Of a stretch of 40,063 nt of DNA, positions 8,748 to 18,152 are shown piece after piece (positions within the stretch are counted from its first letter, which is position 1; each line of letters starts with the position of its first letter). A model generated the notes under the pieces. The model made no database searches, was not told the origin of the DNA, and saw only the letters and a list, made by a program, of their open reading frames with translations. Source of the stretch: Planctomycetia bacterium (lineage in GTDB: Bacteria; Planctomycetota; Phycisphaerae; Phycisphaerales; SM1A02). The stretch spans positions 1 through 40,063 of the forward strand of contig SXUJ01000022.1 in assembly GCA_005790565.1 (NCBI GenBank), read 5' to 3'. The position numbers and the translations under genes were made by a program.

Positions 8748-9828
8748 TCGAGCAGAAATCGTTCGACCGGATGCGCTCGCGCGTCAGCGCCGAGGCTTTA
8801 CCGTCATTGAACTCGTTGTTGCGACGATGATCACGGCACTGGTTGTGGGCACGATTACGCTGAGTACGTCCCAACTCTCGCGTGGTCGTAGTATCACCAA
8901 GCTCCGCCTTGAAGCAACCACTCGTGCGCAAGGCGCGCTTGATGCAGTACGCCGCGACATTGTCGCCACGATCCGCGATGAAGATCTTTTCCGCGCGCGC
9001 GTTGTGATTTACGACGGCGAAGCGTTCAGTCCGTATGGCGTTGTCGATCGCGACGAACTTGTGATTTTCAACAATCGCATGCGGCCGATCAAGGGCGATC
9101 GTTACAGCGGCGAGGGCGGCGAATACGAGACGCAGTACCGAGTGGAGGATGATTACGCGGGCAGTGCCCTCTGGCAGCGTCGTGATGCGGTCCCCGACGA
9201 CAACCCCGAGGGCGGCGGCACGGTGACTCCGCTGGTCGATGGGATCATCGGACTTAAGGTTGAGGCGTACGACGGCGAGTCGTGGTACCCCGACTGGGAC
9301 AGTGACTTCGACGGCCTTCCGTGGGCGCTGCGCGTAACCGTCGTTGCCACCGGCGACCCTGCGGGCAGCGAGCCTTCAGACGCCGAGAAATCAACAATTG
9401 TCCTTCGGACACAGATCCCGATTGATCGAATCGTTCCGCCTCTCGAGGAAGTCGATGAAGCGGAGTCAAAGGAAGAAGCAGCGGCAGAGGATGCGGCCGG
9501 TGGCGATGGGATGCCAGGCGAGTCTCCCATCGATCCCGCGACTGGGAAGCCAATCGAGGGTGGCATTCCAGGGGGCGGAGGCGGCGACCTTGGCAATCCT
9601 GATGGATCCGCAGGCGGGGGTGGAGGCGTTGGCGGAGGTGCCGGTAGCGCCGGCGGCGGAGATTTTTCATCCCCAGGCGGCGGTCCCGGCATGGGAACGG
9701 GCGGAGGAAGCACCTCTCGACCACCAGGAAGACCCGCCTTCAACAGCGGTTCCGGTCGAGGCAGAGCCTCCACGATTGGCCGAGGCAGCGGGCCAGGAAG
9801 CGGCGTTCGCGGCAACCGCGGCGGCTGA
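8713..9828 (+). CDS. gspJ: Minor pseudopilin, GspJ-like, with long Gly-rich C-terminal tail
   Basis: Prepilin motif RRG/FTVIELVVATMITALVVGTITLS; start ATG 8713 overlaps the preceding gene; the ORF-track start at 8554 is probably too long. Confidence 0.8.
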   Translation: MKKNARNSKVVDRAEIVRPDALARQRRGFTVIELVVATMITALVVGTITLSTSQLSRGRSITKLRLEATTRAQGALDAVRRDIVATIRDEDLFRARVVIYDGEAFSPYGVVDRDELVIFNNRMRPIKGDRYSGEGGEYETQYRVEDDYAGSALWQRRDAVPDDNPEGGGTVTPLVDGIIGLKVEAYDGESWYPDWDSDFDGLPWALRVTVVATGDPAGSEPSDAEKSTIVLRTQIPIDRIVPPLEEVDEAESKEEAAAEDAAGGDGMPGESPIDPATGKPIEGGIPGGGGGDLGNPDGSAGGGGGVGGGAGSAGGGDFSSPGGGPGMGTGGGSTSRPPGRPAFNSGSGRGRASTIGRGSGPGSGVRGNRGG

Positions 9829-9885
9829 ACCCGCAGCAGAGCGATTTCAAAGCCCCGGCTCGCATCCGACGGAGGAAACAACACG

Positions 9886-9981
9886 ATGCCGATCGCCGAA
9901 GCGGTCGTGATCGCGGCGCAGTTTTCGCATCGTTTTCTTACGCTAGGGGTAACGCTTGGACGGTTTCGTAGGCAATGGTGA
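9886..9981 (+). CDS. Candidate small ORF (31 aa) inside the T2SS operon
   Basis: GGAGG (9871-9875), 10-nt spacer, ATG 9886, then MPIAEAVVIAAQFSHRFLTLGVTLGRFRRQW and TGA; lies in the largest gap between gspJ and gspK. Confidence 0.35.
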   Translation: MPIAEAVVIAAQFSHRFLTLGVTLGRFRRQW

Positions 9982-10056
9982 GGCGTTTCATTTCCGCGTC
10001 CGATGACCTTCGCCGACTTGCAGCACCGCGTTCCAATTCTGCCGATAGAAGAACTC

Positions 10057-11463
10057 ATGATTCGCCACCTCCAAACACGCCGTCGCCCCGCTTCCCGCGG
10101 TTCGGCGATCGTCATCGTGATTTGGGCGGTCGCGATCGCCGCGGTGATAGTTGCAGGCGCACAAATGCTCGCTTTCCGTCAAGCGACGCTCGGTCGCGAA
10201 GCGCTCGCGAAGGTCGAGGCTCGCTGGGCGGCGCGCGCTGGCCTCGAAGAGACCATCGCAGTCCTCGAGTACCACACCGAGAAACCAGAGGCGGATGACG
10301 CGCGTCAGATTTTCCGCGACCTTGAGAGCGTCGCGGATGGGTCGCTCGAATCAGGTGAATGGAGTATTCGTCACAGTGAAGATGGCTTCGAAAAGAAGGG
10401 TCCGCAGGACGAATCCTCCAAGATCAATCTGAACACGATTTCGAAGACCCAACTCGCGCAACTTTCTGGCATGAGCATCGATGTCTCGGATGCGATTGTC
10501 GACTTCCGAGATGTTGACAATTCACCCGGAATGATGGGCGCGGAGAATGAGTTTTACAAGAACCGAGGACTGACCTATGGCCCGCGCAATGCGGATTTTC
10601 GCAGCGTCGCGGAGCTTGAGCTCGTACTCGGCGCATTTCCGGAGAGCGTGCGAGGCGAGGACGCAAATCTCAATGGGCGACTTGATCCCAACGAGAATGA
10701 TCGCAGCGAGTCGGAACCGGCCGATGACGCCGACGGCATGCTTGATGCGGGATGGAGCGGGTATGTCACGGCGCGGAGTCACGCGCTGCAGGTCGGCGCG
10801 AGTGGTGAGCCCAAGCTTTACTTGAAGGATGCTTCTCCTGAAGAAATGGTCGAACGATTCTCTATCTCCACTGAGCAAGCAGCTCTCATCAAAACTTGGG
10901 CGGCGACCACATCTGCACGCATGGAGCAACTGCTCAGTGGAAATGTGGGAAATCTCAGTGCGCAGTCACAACCGTCCAATGGGCGCAGTAGCGGCGGAAC
11001 TGGAGGCGCTGGTCGATCGGGCCGCAGTTCGCAAGGGAATGGCTCGGGTAATCAGCGCACATCAAACGTGCCCAACCTCGATCAGAATCAGTTACGACGG
11101 GTGTTTCAAGAAGCGACCCTCGACGATCCCGCCAAACCTGCGCCGGGACGAATCAATGTCAATACAGCACTTCCGTCTGTCCTCCGGATCATCTTCGCCG
11201 ATGACCCGATTACCGCGGACGCAATCATGACCTTGCGCAACTCAAAGCCAGGTGGAGTACTTGCGCTGTCGGACTTATCTCAGTCAAGTAGAGTCTCACC
11301 CGACACTCTCGCGCGGCTCGGAGGCATCCTCGATACGCAAAGTGCCGTTTTCACGATCACCAGCCGAGGCCGATCCGCCTCGACTGGACTCGAGGTTGAA
11401 ATCACAGCGGTTGTTGATCGTTCTACCCTCCCTGCGCGCATTTTGGAGTACCGAGAGCAGTGA
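10057..11463 (+). CDS. gspK: Type II secretion minor pseudopilin GspK
   Basis: SRG/SAIVIVIWAVAIAAVIV leader, SKINLNTISKTQLAQLSGM and RINVNTALPSVLRIIF motifs. The ORF is open from 10003; ATG 10057 is the preferred start. Confidence 0.88.
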   Translation: MIRHLQTRRRPASRGSAIVIVIWAVAIAAVIVAGAQMLAFRQATLGREALAKVEARWAARAGLEETIAVLEYHTEKPEADDARQIFRDLESVADGSLESGEWSIRHSEDGFEKKGPQDESSKINLNTISKTQLAQLSGMSIDVSDAIVDFRDVDNSPGMMGAENEFYKNRGLTYGPRNADFRSVAELELVLGAFPESVRGEDANLNGRLDPNENDRSESEPADDADGMLDAGWSGYVTARSHALQVGASGEPKLYLKDASPEEMVERFSISTEQAALIKTWAATTSARMEQLLSGNVGNLSAQSQPSNGRSSGGTGGAGRSGRSSQGNGSGNQRTSNVPNLDQNQLRRVFQEATLDDPAKPAPGRINVNTALPSVLRIIFADDPITADAIMTLRNSKPGGVLALSDLSQSSRVSPDTLARLGGILDTQSAVFTITSRGRSASTGLEVEITAVVDRSTLPARILEYREQ

Positions 11464-13370
11464 ATTCCCGCCATTCAAAGCCCAATGAAACCCCGACGAT
11501 TGACCGATCCCTGATCGGCATCGCTGCATTGCATCGAGGCGCGTGGAATCTGCTCCTTGTCCGAAGCGATAACGGAACGACTCGGGTGCTCTCCGCAACG
11601 ACCCATGCAAGCATCACGGATGCCGCTCGCGCGTTGCAGGACGCAAGCGGCGCGGACCTTCGCATTCTCCACCCCACGAGTGCCACGATCGTCAAGATCG
11701 TCAGCCTTCCGATGATCGCGGCTTCGCAGATGGCGCAAGCGCTGAAGTTGCAGGCGGAAGGAATGCTCCTCGGCGCGACGCCCGCTTGTCGCGTTGGACT
11801 CGCGCCAATTCCAGCGATCACCAGCGGCGCAGATCGGCAGGGCTTGATTCTCGTTTGGCCTGAATCGTCGATCGGAATCGTCGACAAAGACATTCCGAAT
11901 GACGCGCAATTCATTCCCGAACCCGCGGCGCTCCTTCCCTTCCTCACGAGTTCTGCTCCCACTTTCATCGCCGATCGCGCGACGGGTACCGTCCTCTTAG
12001 GGCTGCAAGGCGAGACAGGATTGATCCTGCGATCAACACGCGAAGATGCGAGCGACGATGCCGCATGGCGCGCGGGTGTTCGTCGATCGCTCGTCGAAAG
12101 TTTGATGAATGGCGGCCGCTCCCCCGTGGACGCGGTCACGGAAGCAGACCGCGTGTTGTCGTGCGCGCTCTCGACCGAGGATGGGTTGCGGGAGATTCCG
12201 TGGGAGATGATCAAGTCAGCGAGCGCCCCGCTCCGCTTTGAAGAGGGCATTCCGGTTGAGGATCGAACTTGGTGGAGCACATGGGCGCTTCTCGTGGGTG
12301 CCGCAATCGCCTCCCAAGGCGAGTACGCAGGTCTCACCCAACTTCGACGCGAAGTGGAACACGACGCGCCAACGCTCACGGATCGCTTCATCCAACGATT
12401 TTCGAGCCGTCGTCGCGCGGTCAAACTCGTCCTTGCGGTGGCGCTCCTCCTCGGGCTTGCGCCGATGCTCTTCGGGTGGATGCGCGTCGCGATTCTCCAG
12501 TGGAAACTGCCTTCCGAGTTGGGTGCGTTCGAGCGACAGCAGCGCGCGGTCGACCGCCGCGTTGCGATCTATCGCGAATTGTCCGAAGAAGGCATGCCCG
12601 TCGCGAAAATGCTTGGCGACCTTGCCTGCTGCACAATCGATGGGATCGAACTGATTTCTATCCATCTCTCCAAGAATCAAGGACTCGTGATCCGCGGCAC
12701 GGCACGAACACAGTCTGACGCTGCCGGCAGCGATCTTGTGGCGCGCATGGTTTCCCAACTTCGAGACTCAAAGATATTCGACGCCGTAACGGTGAGCTTT
12801 GCGCCACCGGATGCACGCGGAATCTATGTCTTCACCCTCAATGCGGACATCGAAGCACCCACAACCACTGCTCGGATTCCAGAAGAGCGCGATTGGTCCG
12901 TGAAGAGTTTCTCGGAGCGTAAGTGGGGCAAGCTTGGTGATGAGGAAAGCACCGAGCCCGTGACATCGTCGGCCGCAGCACCACCCACGGCTGTCGCGTC
13001 TGCGGCCGGGGCCACAACAACACCGACGAGTCCATCGACGGCACCAGGAGAGGTTGTCGCGGCCCCTCCCGCTGCTCCTGACAGCGCGTCTCCGGCGACC
13101 CCCAGCCGAGGAATCGGGCGCCGCACAGAGATCCCACCAGGCGAAACCGACGGCACCGCGGCGGCTGGTCCTGCGACGACTGCCGTGGCCATTCAACTTC
13201 CGGCTGAATTCACCGACGAAGAACTCAGGGGCATGAGCAAGGAACAGGCGCGCGGGCTTATCGGTGAAATCGCGCAAGCTCGTAAGCAACCTGGACTCGA
13301 ACCAGAGGTGCTCACGAGGCTCAACAAGGATTGGAAGCGACTGCTCGACTTCCTGAAGTCTGCATCGTGA
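11460..13370 (+). CDS. gspL: GspL/PilM-PilN-like T2SS assembly protein
   Basis: Actin-like-type N-terminal half, one TM (LVLAVALLLGLAPMLFGWM), a PilN/GspL-like C-terminal segment (ELISIHLSKNQGLVIRGTA) and a Pro/Ala/Thr-rich tail; GTGA overlap with gspK stop. Confidence 0.65.
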   Translation: MNSRHSKPNETPTIDRSLIGIAALHRGAWNLLLVRSDNGTTRVLSATTHASITDAARALQDASGADLRILHPTSATIVKIVSLPMIAASQMAQALKLQAEGMLLGATPACRVGLAPIPAITSGADRQGLILVWPESSIGIVDKDIPNDAQFIPEPAALLPFLTSSAPTFIADRATGTVLLGLQGETGLILRSTREDASDDAAWRAGVRRSLVESLMNGGRSPVDAVTEADRVLSCALSTEDGLREIPWEMIKSASAPLRFEEGIPVEDRTWWSTWALLVGAAIASQGEYAGLTQLRREVEHDAPTLTDRFIQRFSSRRRAVKLVLAVALLLGLAPMLFGWMRVAILQWKLPSELGAFERQQRAVDRRVAIYRELSEEGMPVAKMLGDLACCTIDGIELISIHLSKNQGLVIRGTARTQSDAAGSDLVARMVSQLRDSKIFDAVTVSFAPPDARGIYVFTLNADIEAPTTTARIPEERDWSVKSFSERKWGKLGDEESTEPVTSSAAAPPTAVASAAGATTTPTSPSTAPGEVVAAPPAAPDSASPATPSRGIGRRTEIPPGETDGTAAAGPATTAVAIQLPAEFTDEELRGMSKEQARGLIGEIAQARKQPGLEPEVLTRLNKDWKRLLDFLKSAS

Positions 13371-13383
13371 CGAAAGAGTATTG

Positions 13384-13998
13384 ATGAAGTTTCTGCACGC
13401 ACTCAATTCCAAGTTTGACATACAAATCGACCGCGCCATCGCGTGGTATGACCTGCAAGAGCGCGCGATCAAGTGGGCGGCGATTGCGATCCCAATCCTC
13501 GTGGCCTACCTCGTGCTGGATTACGGCTTCTGGCAGGTCTCGGCAAATCTCTCGATCCGCGGCGACAGAATCGAGAGCATCATCGCCGCGTCGAAGAAGC
13601 GAGGCGCGAGTATTGAAGGGTCGGTCGAAAGCGCTGTTCGCGCATTCGGACCGGTCGATGCGCCCGCGACCAAGGATGATGGCGCCGATGCGCTCACCAC
13701 ATCCATCGCCGCGATCTTCAAGCAGAACAACACAAACTACGGACTTGGACTTCGCGAGCAACGCATCAGTTCACGATCACTCGAGAGTGCCGTCGGCAGC
13801 AAGATCGAGAAAATCGTTGCAGAGATTCGCTTCGACGCGACTCCGGATGCCGCGAGCGCGATCATCGCACAACTTGAAGCAGCACCGGAAATCGATTCGA
13901 TCTCCGACTTGAAACTGAACTATCAACCGCAGACTCGCCGTGTCACCGTACAACTGAGCGCGGAAGCATGGACACTCGCACGAGGAGGTCCGGCGTGA
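13384..13998 (+). CDS. gspM: GspM-like T2SS assembly protein
   Basis: Single N-terminal TM (WAAIAIPILVAYLVLDYGFW) followed by a ferredoxin-like-sized periplasmic domain; position between gspL-like and gspC-like genes. Confidence 0.5.
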   Translation: MKFLHALNSKFDIQIDRAIAWYDLQERAIKWAAIAIPILVAYLVLDYGFWQVSANLSIRGDRIESIIAASKKRGASIEGSVESAVRAFGPVDAPATKDDGADALTTSIAAIFKQNNTNYGLGLREQRISSRSLESAVGSKIEKIVAEIRFDATPDAASAIIAQLEAAPEIDSISDLKLNYQPQTRRVTVQLSAEAWTLARGGPA

Positions 13999-15188
13999 GT
14001 GAACGACTTCGAATCTCAGAACTTGTGCGAGGCGGATTCCGCCCCTCGACGACACTCATTGTCTCCGGAGTCGCGAGCGCGGTCGCTCTGCTTGCATTAG
14101 GCCTTGGTGTCCGCGACCTCGCGGGCGCAGTCTTTTCTTCAAGCGTCAGCGAGGCTGATGCGGATCCACTTTCTCCGCTGACTCAAGAGAGTACGCGGGC
14201 GCTCGCGGATGCTCGCAAGCGATTCGACGGTCGAAGTGTCTTTGTTATGCCGAGTGCGCCTGTCCGGCGACCGAAGGCCCCACCAACACCGCTCACCCCA
14301 CCGCCGCCGCCGCCCGATCCAGGCCCTCCACCTCCACCATCGAGCTACACCGGCCCGATGCCAACCAGCATTCTCGGTGACATCGTGTTTTTCGCATCGA
14401 ACATGCAGATCCGGAAGGGCCAAACGATCAATGGCGTGACTGTCATCGAGACGCACGCACCATGGGAGGTGAAGCTCGGGCACATGCGAGGCGAGTACAC
14501 CGTGCCCATTTGGAGCAAGGGTGGAACCAGCTTCTTCACCACAAACCCATATCCACTCACGAGTACTGGAGGGTTTCTCCCGTCCGGCGCAGGAGCAACG
14601 AGCACTGCCGGAGCGAACGCCGCAGCGCATCCGTCAGGTGCGTTGAATGGGGGCACTCGAAATCCTGCGCTCCGACCCGATGGAACTCCGATCACGAGCG
14701 GCAGCGTGAATGGCGCGCCAGGCTCGGCAGTCTCATCGAGCAGCGCAGGCTCGACCAGCGGCGCCGGAAATGCGACGAGCGGCACAGCACAAGCAGCCGC
14801 AAATGCAAACGCGAACCACAATCCCACTCGGGGCGCCCCACCGCTTGCCGCGCCCGGCGATGAACCTGGCGCGGATCAACCGCAAGGTCCCGGCCCTGGA
14901 GATGAACCGGGTCCCGCTGCCTCTCCCGCGATGGAACCGCTTGATCTTCCTGCGCCACCGCCCGAACCGCCATCGGACACAAACTTCGTTGACCCTGCAA
15001 CGCTTCCTCCGCCGATCTCTGATCAGCGCATTGGCACGATGGATATGGAAGCCGCACGAAATGCCCTCGCTGCAATCGACAGCGCGAACAGCCTGCATGT
15101 TGATCCGGTGAGTCGGGATCGACTTGACAATGAACGCATCCACTTGCTTGCCCGCATTGAAGCCTTGCAAGGCGGAAGCAACCCGTAG
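13995..15188 (+). CDS. GspC-like T2SS protein with polyproline linker
   Basis: N-terminal TM, polyproline stretch PPTPLTPPPPPPDPGPPPPP, then a small beta-rich segment (SILGDIVFFASNMQIRKGQTINGVTVIETHAPWEVKLG); sits immediately before the secretin. GTG start overlaps the previous TGA. Confidence 0.5.
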   Translation: MSERLRISELVRGGFRPSTTLIVSGVASAVALLALGLGVRDLAGAVFSSSVSEADADPLSPLTQESTRALADARKRFDGRSVFVMPSAPVRRPKAPPTPLTPPPPPPDPGPPPPPSSYTGPMPTSILGDIVFFASNMQIRKGQTINGVTVIETHAPWEVKLGHMRGEYTVPIWSKGGTSFFTTNPYPLTSTGGFLPSGAGATSTAGANAAAHPSGALNGGTRNPALRPDGTPITSGSVNGAPGSAVSSSSAGSTSGAGNATSGTAQAAANANANHNPTRGAPPLAAPGDEPGADQPQGPGPGDEPGPAASPAMEPLDLPAPPPEPPSDTNFVDPATLPPPISDQRIGTMDMEAARNALAAIDSANSLHVDPVSRDRLDNERIHLLARIEALQGGSNP

Positions 15189-15302
15189 GTAAGTTTCTCA
15201 TCACGACAACCCCCCCCCGCCTGAAGCACGGACGAATCCTCCCCAGCCTCTTCGCGTGCCGCCCCGCAGCCGAAACAGTACTTTGCCATCCGGAGTCCCC
15301 AT

Positions 15303-18152
15303 TTGCGTAATCTGAAGATCTCACTTCTCTCGTCGAGCCCATTTCGAGTTTCACGCGGCGGACGAGCCGGCCTCATCGGCGTTTCCATCGCATCACTCAC
15401 GATCGCGACGAGCACGCTCCACGGCTTGGCTCCAAGGGCCGACGAACCGCAACGACCCGCTCCGCAAGAACAACCAGTCGCGACAGCGCCGACCGTCCCA
15501 CAGGCGACTCCTGCCGTGGTCGCTCCCGTTGCGCCGAGTCGCAGCGACGACCGCGCCGCGCCGACTGCGCAACCGAATGCGACTCGCCCGAATGCCGAGG
15601 GATCCGATGCTTCAGCCGCCGCAGTCAAGCGCGATGATCTCGTGAAGAGTGGTCGCCGCGTGATGGATCAAGAGATGGTGAAGCTCGGGTTCAAGGAAAC
15701 ACCGATCGAAGAGATCGTCCCGACCATCATTGCGTGGACCGGCAAGGTTGTGATGTTCCAAAAGACGGACATTGGCAACGCCAAGATCACGCTCGTGAAT
15801 GACTCACTCATCTCGAAGGAACGCGCGCTCGATTACATGTTTGAAGCGTTCCGCCTCAACGGCATGGGCGTCGTCGAAACCCCCGACACCATCATCATCG
15901 AGACGCTGACGGACCTTTCAAAGGTGCAGCCGCTCGTGGTCCTTGGCCCTGATGACGACATCTCCGAACTCTCGGAGAACGGTAACATCGTGATCAAGCT
16001 TTTTCAGATTAAGCGCGCGAAGGCCGGGGACCTTCATGAGCGAATCGCCGCGCTCATTCCCGACGATTACGCGAAGTTTGAAGCCGATGCAAACTCGAAT
16101 CAGTTGCTTCTGCAGGGCGACATTGGCCTTGCGAAGAAAGTGCAGGCCCTCGTCTTCGCACTTGATGTTGAGGCGTGGGCGGATCATGTCACGAAGACAT
16201 TCCGGCTCGAGTACCAAGACGCGCAGACGATCTCTGATTTGATCTATGAACTCTTCCCAGACTCCGGCGGTCAGTCAAGCCGCTCCAACTCGAGCCGAGG
16301 CCAGAACCAGCGCGGCCAGAATCGCCAACCCAATGTTCCTGGCGCTCAACAGGCTGCTGGGGGCTCGGGAGCTGGTGGAACGCTCATCGTCACCGTGCTA
16401 CCCACGCTGAACTCGCTCACGGTTCGAACGACACCCGACAACCTCGCCCAGATTGAACGCCTCGTGCGCGAAGCTTGGGATCTGCCGCCCAATGCAGGTG
16501 GTTCGATCTTCCGCACCTACGACCTTGAGTACGCGGATCCGAGCAAGATCAAGGGACTCCTTTCGAATCTTCTGAATCCCGGCTCTTCCACGCAATCATC
16601 GGGCAATCGCGCGATTGCGGGAGGGCGTATGCCACAAGGCGGCGGCGAGAGCGGCGCGGGAGTTGCGGTCGCGAATATTTTCCAGATCGAGTCGTATCCA
16701 GAATCCAATCGCCTCGTGGTGATCTCGAAGACACCAGAGAACTTTGAATGGCTTGATCGGTGGATCAAAGAACTCGATCAGCCGTTTACCACCGGCGTAC
16801 CGGTGAACATCCCATTGAAGTACGCGAGCGCGATCAAGCTGTCGGAGATTCTCAACACCCTCCTTGCACAATCGGGCGCACAAACCACTCTGACGCTCCC
16901 TGAAGAGGGATTGACGGGAATCGCGGACGCCTTCGCGCAGGATGGTTCCACGCTCGCCGGAGGTGGTTCAACACCAGAGAGCCCACAAGCGCAGAACTCG
17001 GTGCAGTTTCCGTGGCAAGGCGGCGTCGGTCGTGGTGGCGCAAACGCTGCGGACGAGGGCGAGACGAGTGGACTCATTGGTCGCGCGCGTGTCGTGCCCA
17101 ACGCGGGACAGAATTCACTCCTAGTCCTCGCGCCGCCGGAAGTGCAGAAGAAACTCGAAGAGATCATCATCGACCTCGATCGACCAGGCAAGCAGGTCAT
17201 GATCACGGCTGTCCTCGCGGAAGTTTCGCTTGGAGACGGATTCAGTTGGGGCATGGCGGTCGGTCGACTCGATGATTTCGCGTCGCCGCTCAATGGTGGA
17301 ACCAACTCCGTCACCGGCAACATTGGGCTCACGCTCGAGAAGGGCGGGACTGGCGATTCCAGCAGTAACTTCGCCTACCCGTGGTTCGATTCGTCCGAAC
17401 TCAACATCACCACCTCTGATCAAACCGCCTTCTTCATGCAAGCACTCGCGACGGACTCCGATGTCCGTATCCTGCAGCAGCCGCGCATCGTCACGAGCGA
17501 CAACAAGGAGGCGAAGTTCTTCGCCGGCCGCGATGTTTCGCTGCTCTCGGGCGAAACTTCTGGCTTCGGCACGACCGGCACGACGGCCTCGTACGACCAG
17601 ACGCCGGTGGGAATTGGCTTGAATGTACGACCACGCATTACGCAGGACAACAATGTCAACATGGAGATTGAGATCCTGCTCTCCAATCTCTCCGCCGCCG
17701 TGGTGAACTCGAATCCGATCATCGATCGCCGTCAGACGAACACTGAAATCACACTGAAGAACGGGCAGACGATCATCATCTCTGGCATCCGCCGCGAGCA
17801 AGAGACGAAAAAGAATCGTCGCATCCCATTCCTTGGTGACATTCCGATCATCGGCGCAGCATTTGCTTTGAATGAACTGCAGAACGAAGTGGTGGAACTT
17901 GTGGTCTTCCTCACACCGGTCGTGATTGAGAATCCGGACGCCAACGACAGTAACTACAATGTGAACGAACGCCTTCGCCTACGCGAGTTGTCGGAGCCTC
18001 TCGAAAAGTCGTCGGAATCACTCATCAAGGGCAGTAAATTCTTCGAGGACCTCAAGAACGGCGCCGATCTGACGGCCCCAATTCCAGACCTAGGCGAAGT
18101 GTCTGGCGCCGCGCCACTCGATGATGCGAAATCAACGACGAAGAATCCTTGA
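15303..18152 (+). CDS. gspD: Type II secretion secretin GspD
   Basis: N-domain repeats and secretin domain (VMITAVLAEVSLGDGFSWGMAVG...LQQPRIVTSDNKEAKFFAGRDV...VGIGLNVRPRIT...TEITLKNGQTIIISGIRREQETKKNRRIPFLGDIPIIGAAF). TTG start with SD GGAG 7 nt upstream. Confidence 0.95.
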   Translation: MRNLKISLLSSSPFRVSRGGRAGLIGVSIASLTIATSTLHGLAPRADEPQRPAPQEQPVATAPTVPQATPAVVAPVAPSRSDDRAAPTAQPNATRPNAEGSDASAAAVKRDDLVKSGRRVMDQEMVKLGFKETPIEEIVPTIIAWTGKVVMFQKTDIGNAKITLVNDSLISKERALDYMFEAFRLNGMGVVETPDTIIIETLTDLSKVQPLVVLGPDDDISELSENGNIVIKLFQIKRAKAGDLHERIAALIPDDYAKFEADANSNQLLLQGDIGLAKKVQALVFALDVEAWADHVTKTFRLEYQDAQTISDLIYELFPDSGGQSSRSNSSRGQNQRGQNRQPNVPGAQQAAGGSGAGGTLIVTVLPTLNSLTVRTTPDNLAQIERLVREAWDLPPNAGGSIFRTYDLEYADPSKIKGLLSNLLNPGSSTQSSGNRAIAGGRMPQGGGESGAGVAVANIFQIESYPESNRLVVISKTPENFEWLDRWIKELDQPFTTGVPVNIPLKYASAIKLSEILNTLLAQSGAQTTLTLPEEGLTGIADAFAQDGSTLAGGGSTPESPQAQNSVQFPWQGGVGRGGANAADEGETSGLIGRARVVPNAGQNSLLVLAPPEVQKKLEEIIIDLDRPGKQVMITAVLAEVSLGDGFSWGMAVGRLDDFASPLNGGTNSVTGNIGLTLEKGGTGDSSSNFAYPWFDSSELNITTSDQTAFFMQALATDSDVRILQQPRIVTSDNKEAKFFAGRDVSLLSGETSGFGTTGTTASYDQTPVGIGLNVRPRITQDNNVNMEIEILLSNLSAAVVNSNPIIDRRQTNTEITLKNGQTIIISGIRREQETKKNRRIPFLGDIPIIGAAFALNELQNEVVELVVFLTPVVIENPDANDSNYNVNERLRLRELSEPLEKSSESLIKGSKFFEDLKNGADLTAPIPDLGEVSGAAPLDDAKSTTKNP

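Noticed and set aside
9153-10115. Minus-strand Pro-rich ORF (320 aa)
   Set aside because: Its Pro-rich character is the complement of the Gly-rich GspJ tail codons; no domain or SD.
11423-12424. Minus-strand ORF (333 aa)
   Set aside because: Antisense to the gspL-like gene; Ser/Arg-rich shadow composition.
12950-13170. Repeat-like GC-rich stretch in the gspL-like gene
   Set aside because: It encodes a Pro/Ala/Thr-rich linker in the coding frame; not a DNA repeat array or CRISPR.
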